Of a stretch of DNA of 5,440 nt, positions 4,891-5,440 are shown piece by piece; position 1 is the first letter of the stretch; the number at the start of each line of letters is the position of its first letter. The notes under the pieces were generated by a model. It was given only the letters and a program-made list of their open reading frames with translations. It searched no databases and was not told where the DNA came from. A program made the position numbers and the translations under genes. The stretch lies in NCBI GenBank assembly GCA_002351365.1, contig DEGE01000005.1:8545-13984 (forward strand), given 5' to 3'. Source of the DNA: Candidatus Saccharibacteria bacterium UBA2834. GTDB lineage: Bacteria > Patescibacteriota > Saccharimonadia > Saccharimonadales > Saccharimonadaceae.

Positions 4891-4920
4891 AAAAATACCC
4901 CTATGACGGGGTATTTTTTT
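4889..4920. terminator. Bidirectional terminator after rpsH (13-bp perfect inverted repeat)
   Basis: AAAAAAATACCCC (4889-4901), loop TATGAC, GGGGTATTTTTTT (4908-4920). On the minus strand it lies nine bases after the rpsH stop codon and ends in seven Ts. Its symmetry also makes it active from the other side. It marks the end of the rpsN-rpsH transcript. Confidence 0.92.
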
Positions 4921-4929
4921 ATTTCGTTA

Positions 4930-5331
4930 TTACCAAACGCGAATTAAGATTTCGCCACCGAGCTTGTTCTTGACGGCTTCTTGGCCAGTCATGATGCCCT
5001 TACTGGTTGAAATCAAGACGGTTCCGCGGCCAGATTTGACCTTTGGAATTTCGTTGACGCCGGCATAGATGCGACGACCTGGTTTGGAAACCTTGGTAAT
5101 CTCATTAATGCGAGCGTTTTCGTCTTCGTTGTTGATAATAATGTGAAGAATTGAGCGTGGCTCAGCTTCTTCGATTTCTACCTTTTCGAGGTAGTGGATC
5201 TTTTGCAGCTTATCTGCAACCGCAAATTTGAGCTTGCTGGTAGGAACGCGGATCTCGGTCTTGCCGACGGCGATGGCGTTGCGGATGCGGGTGATCAAAT
5301 CTGCTACTGGGTCAGTTGTTTGAATAGACAT
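4930..5331 (-). CDS. rpsH: 30S ribosomal protein S8
   Basis: S8 binds 16S rRNA early in assembly of the small-subunit platform; in E. coli it also represses the spc operon. The 133 residues are the usual length. Signatures include DPVADLITRIRNA (7-19), SKPGRRIY (82-89), the S8 motif STSKGIMTGQEA (108-119) and the end GGEILIRVW. The ATG at 5331 is chosen: it has AAGGAG 7 bases upstream. A TTG nine codons earlier (5358) is in frame but would include the Shine-Dalgarno and overlap the end of rpsN. The gene follows rpsN by 20 bases, as in normal spc operons, but is followed by a terminator and the prepilin gene rather than rplF. Confidence 0.97.
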   Translation of the reverse strand: MSIQTTDPVADLITRIRNAIAVGKTEIRVPTSKLKFAVADKLQKIHYLEKVEIEEAEPRSILHIIINNEDENARINEITKVSKPGRRIYAGVNEIPKVKSGRGTVLISTSKGIMTGQEAVKNKLGGEILIRVW

Positions 5332-5351
5332 ATTTTCTCTCCTTTCTCCTC

Positions 5352-5440
5352 TTACCAACTACTCTTTGTTACGCCAGGGATTTCGCCCTTGCTTGCTTTT
5401 TCGCGGAAATTAATGCGGGATAGACCAAAGCGGCGCATAT
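5352..5440 (-). CDS. rpsN: 30S ribosomal protein S14, C-terminal part (5' end outside window)
   Basis: The last 28 codons and stop codon are present: MRRFGLSRINFREKASKGEI then PGVTKSSW. This is the S14 C-terminal signature (R-FGLxRIxFRE...GxIPGVxKxSW). In zinc-type S14 this segment carries the second Cys pair (GLCRICFRE); here it reads GLSRINFRE, so those ligands are absent and the protein is likely the zinc-independent form. The N-terminal Cys pair lies outside the window. S14 acts in the 30S head. It is upstream of rpsH in the usual order. Confidence 0.95.
   Translation of the reverse strand, partial: MRRFGLSRINFREKASKGEIPGVTKSSW

Noticed and set aside
1009..4929. Block as an insertion sequence, integron or prophage fragment; also CRISPR, tRNA or rRNA genes
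   Set aside because: No transposase or integrase, no terminal repeats at the edges by eye, no array of spaced repeats and no tRNA-like fold were seen.
5332..5358. TTG start for rpsH nine codons earlier
   Set aside because: It would encode the Shine-Dalgarno (VRGERRE) and overlap the end of rpsN; S8 proteins normally begin near the 5331 Met.

Overview
The window looks like a small-genome Candidate Phyla Radiation bacterium, most likely Candidatus Saccharibacteria (TM7). The grounds are an incomplete spc ribosomal-protein operon on the minus strand, an S14 without zinc-ligand cysteines in its visible part, an Arg/Gly-rich N-terminal extension on S5, and a prepilin whose N-terminus (RGFTIIEVVLVLAIAGLIF) resembles Saccharibacteria type IV pilins as I remember them. 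No database search was possible. The standard code with TGA as stop fits all genes.

Layout. The right edge (4930-5440, minus) holds the end of rpsN and all of rpsH. The left edge (1-1008, minus) holds rplF, rplR and the start of rpsE. In the usual spc order rpsH is followed directly by rplF. Here they are 3.9 kb apart. The rpsH transcript runs into a strong terminator 9 bases after its stop codon, and rplF has its own well-formed promoter (1039-1067). The operon therefore appears to be split into two transcription units.

The inserted block has two parts. One is a minus-strand gene for a type IV prepilin (4135-4824). The other is a plus-strand series facing it: a 53-residue acidic ORF (1105-1266), a zeta-toxin-like P-loop kinase (1274-2380), a 113-residue acidic helical protein (2430-2771) and a two-domain ThyX-family protein (2895-4052). 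A terminator follows the acidic protein gene, and a bidirectional terminator lies between thyX and the prepilin gene. Promoter candidates of the extended -10 type (TGn before the -10 hexamer) precede rplF, the 53-residue ORF, the acidic protein and the prepilin.

How the genes may work together. The small acidic ORF, kinase and acidic protein resemble a toxin-antitoxin or kinase-regulator module, but no antitoxin family is recognisable. A run of seven C bases at the end of the 53-residue ORF would, with one base fewer, fuse it in frame to the kinase; the locus is a candidate for phase variation, or contains a sequencing error. The ThyX-like protein carries different halves of the ThyX active-site signature in its two domains. 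The prepilin is unrelated by function and has its own promoter.
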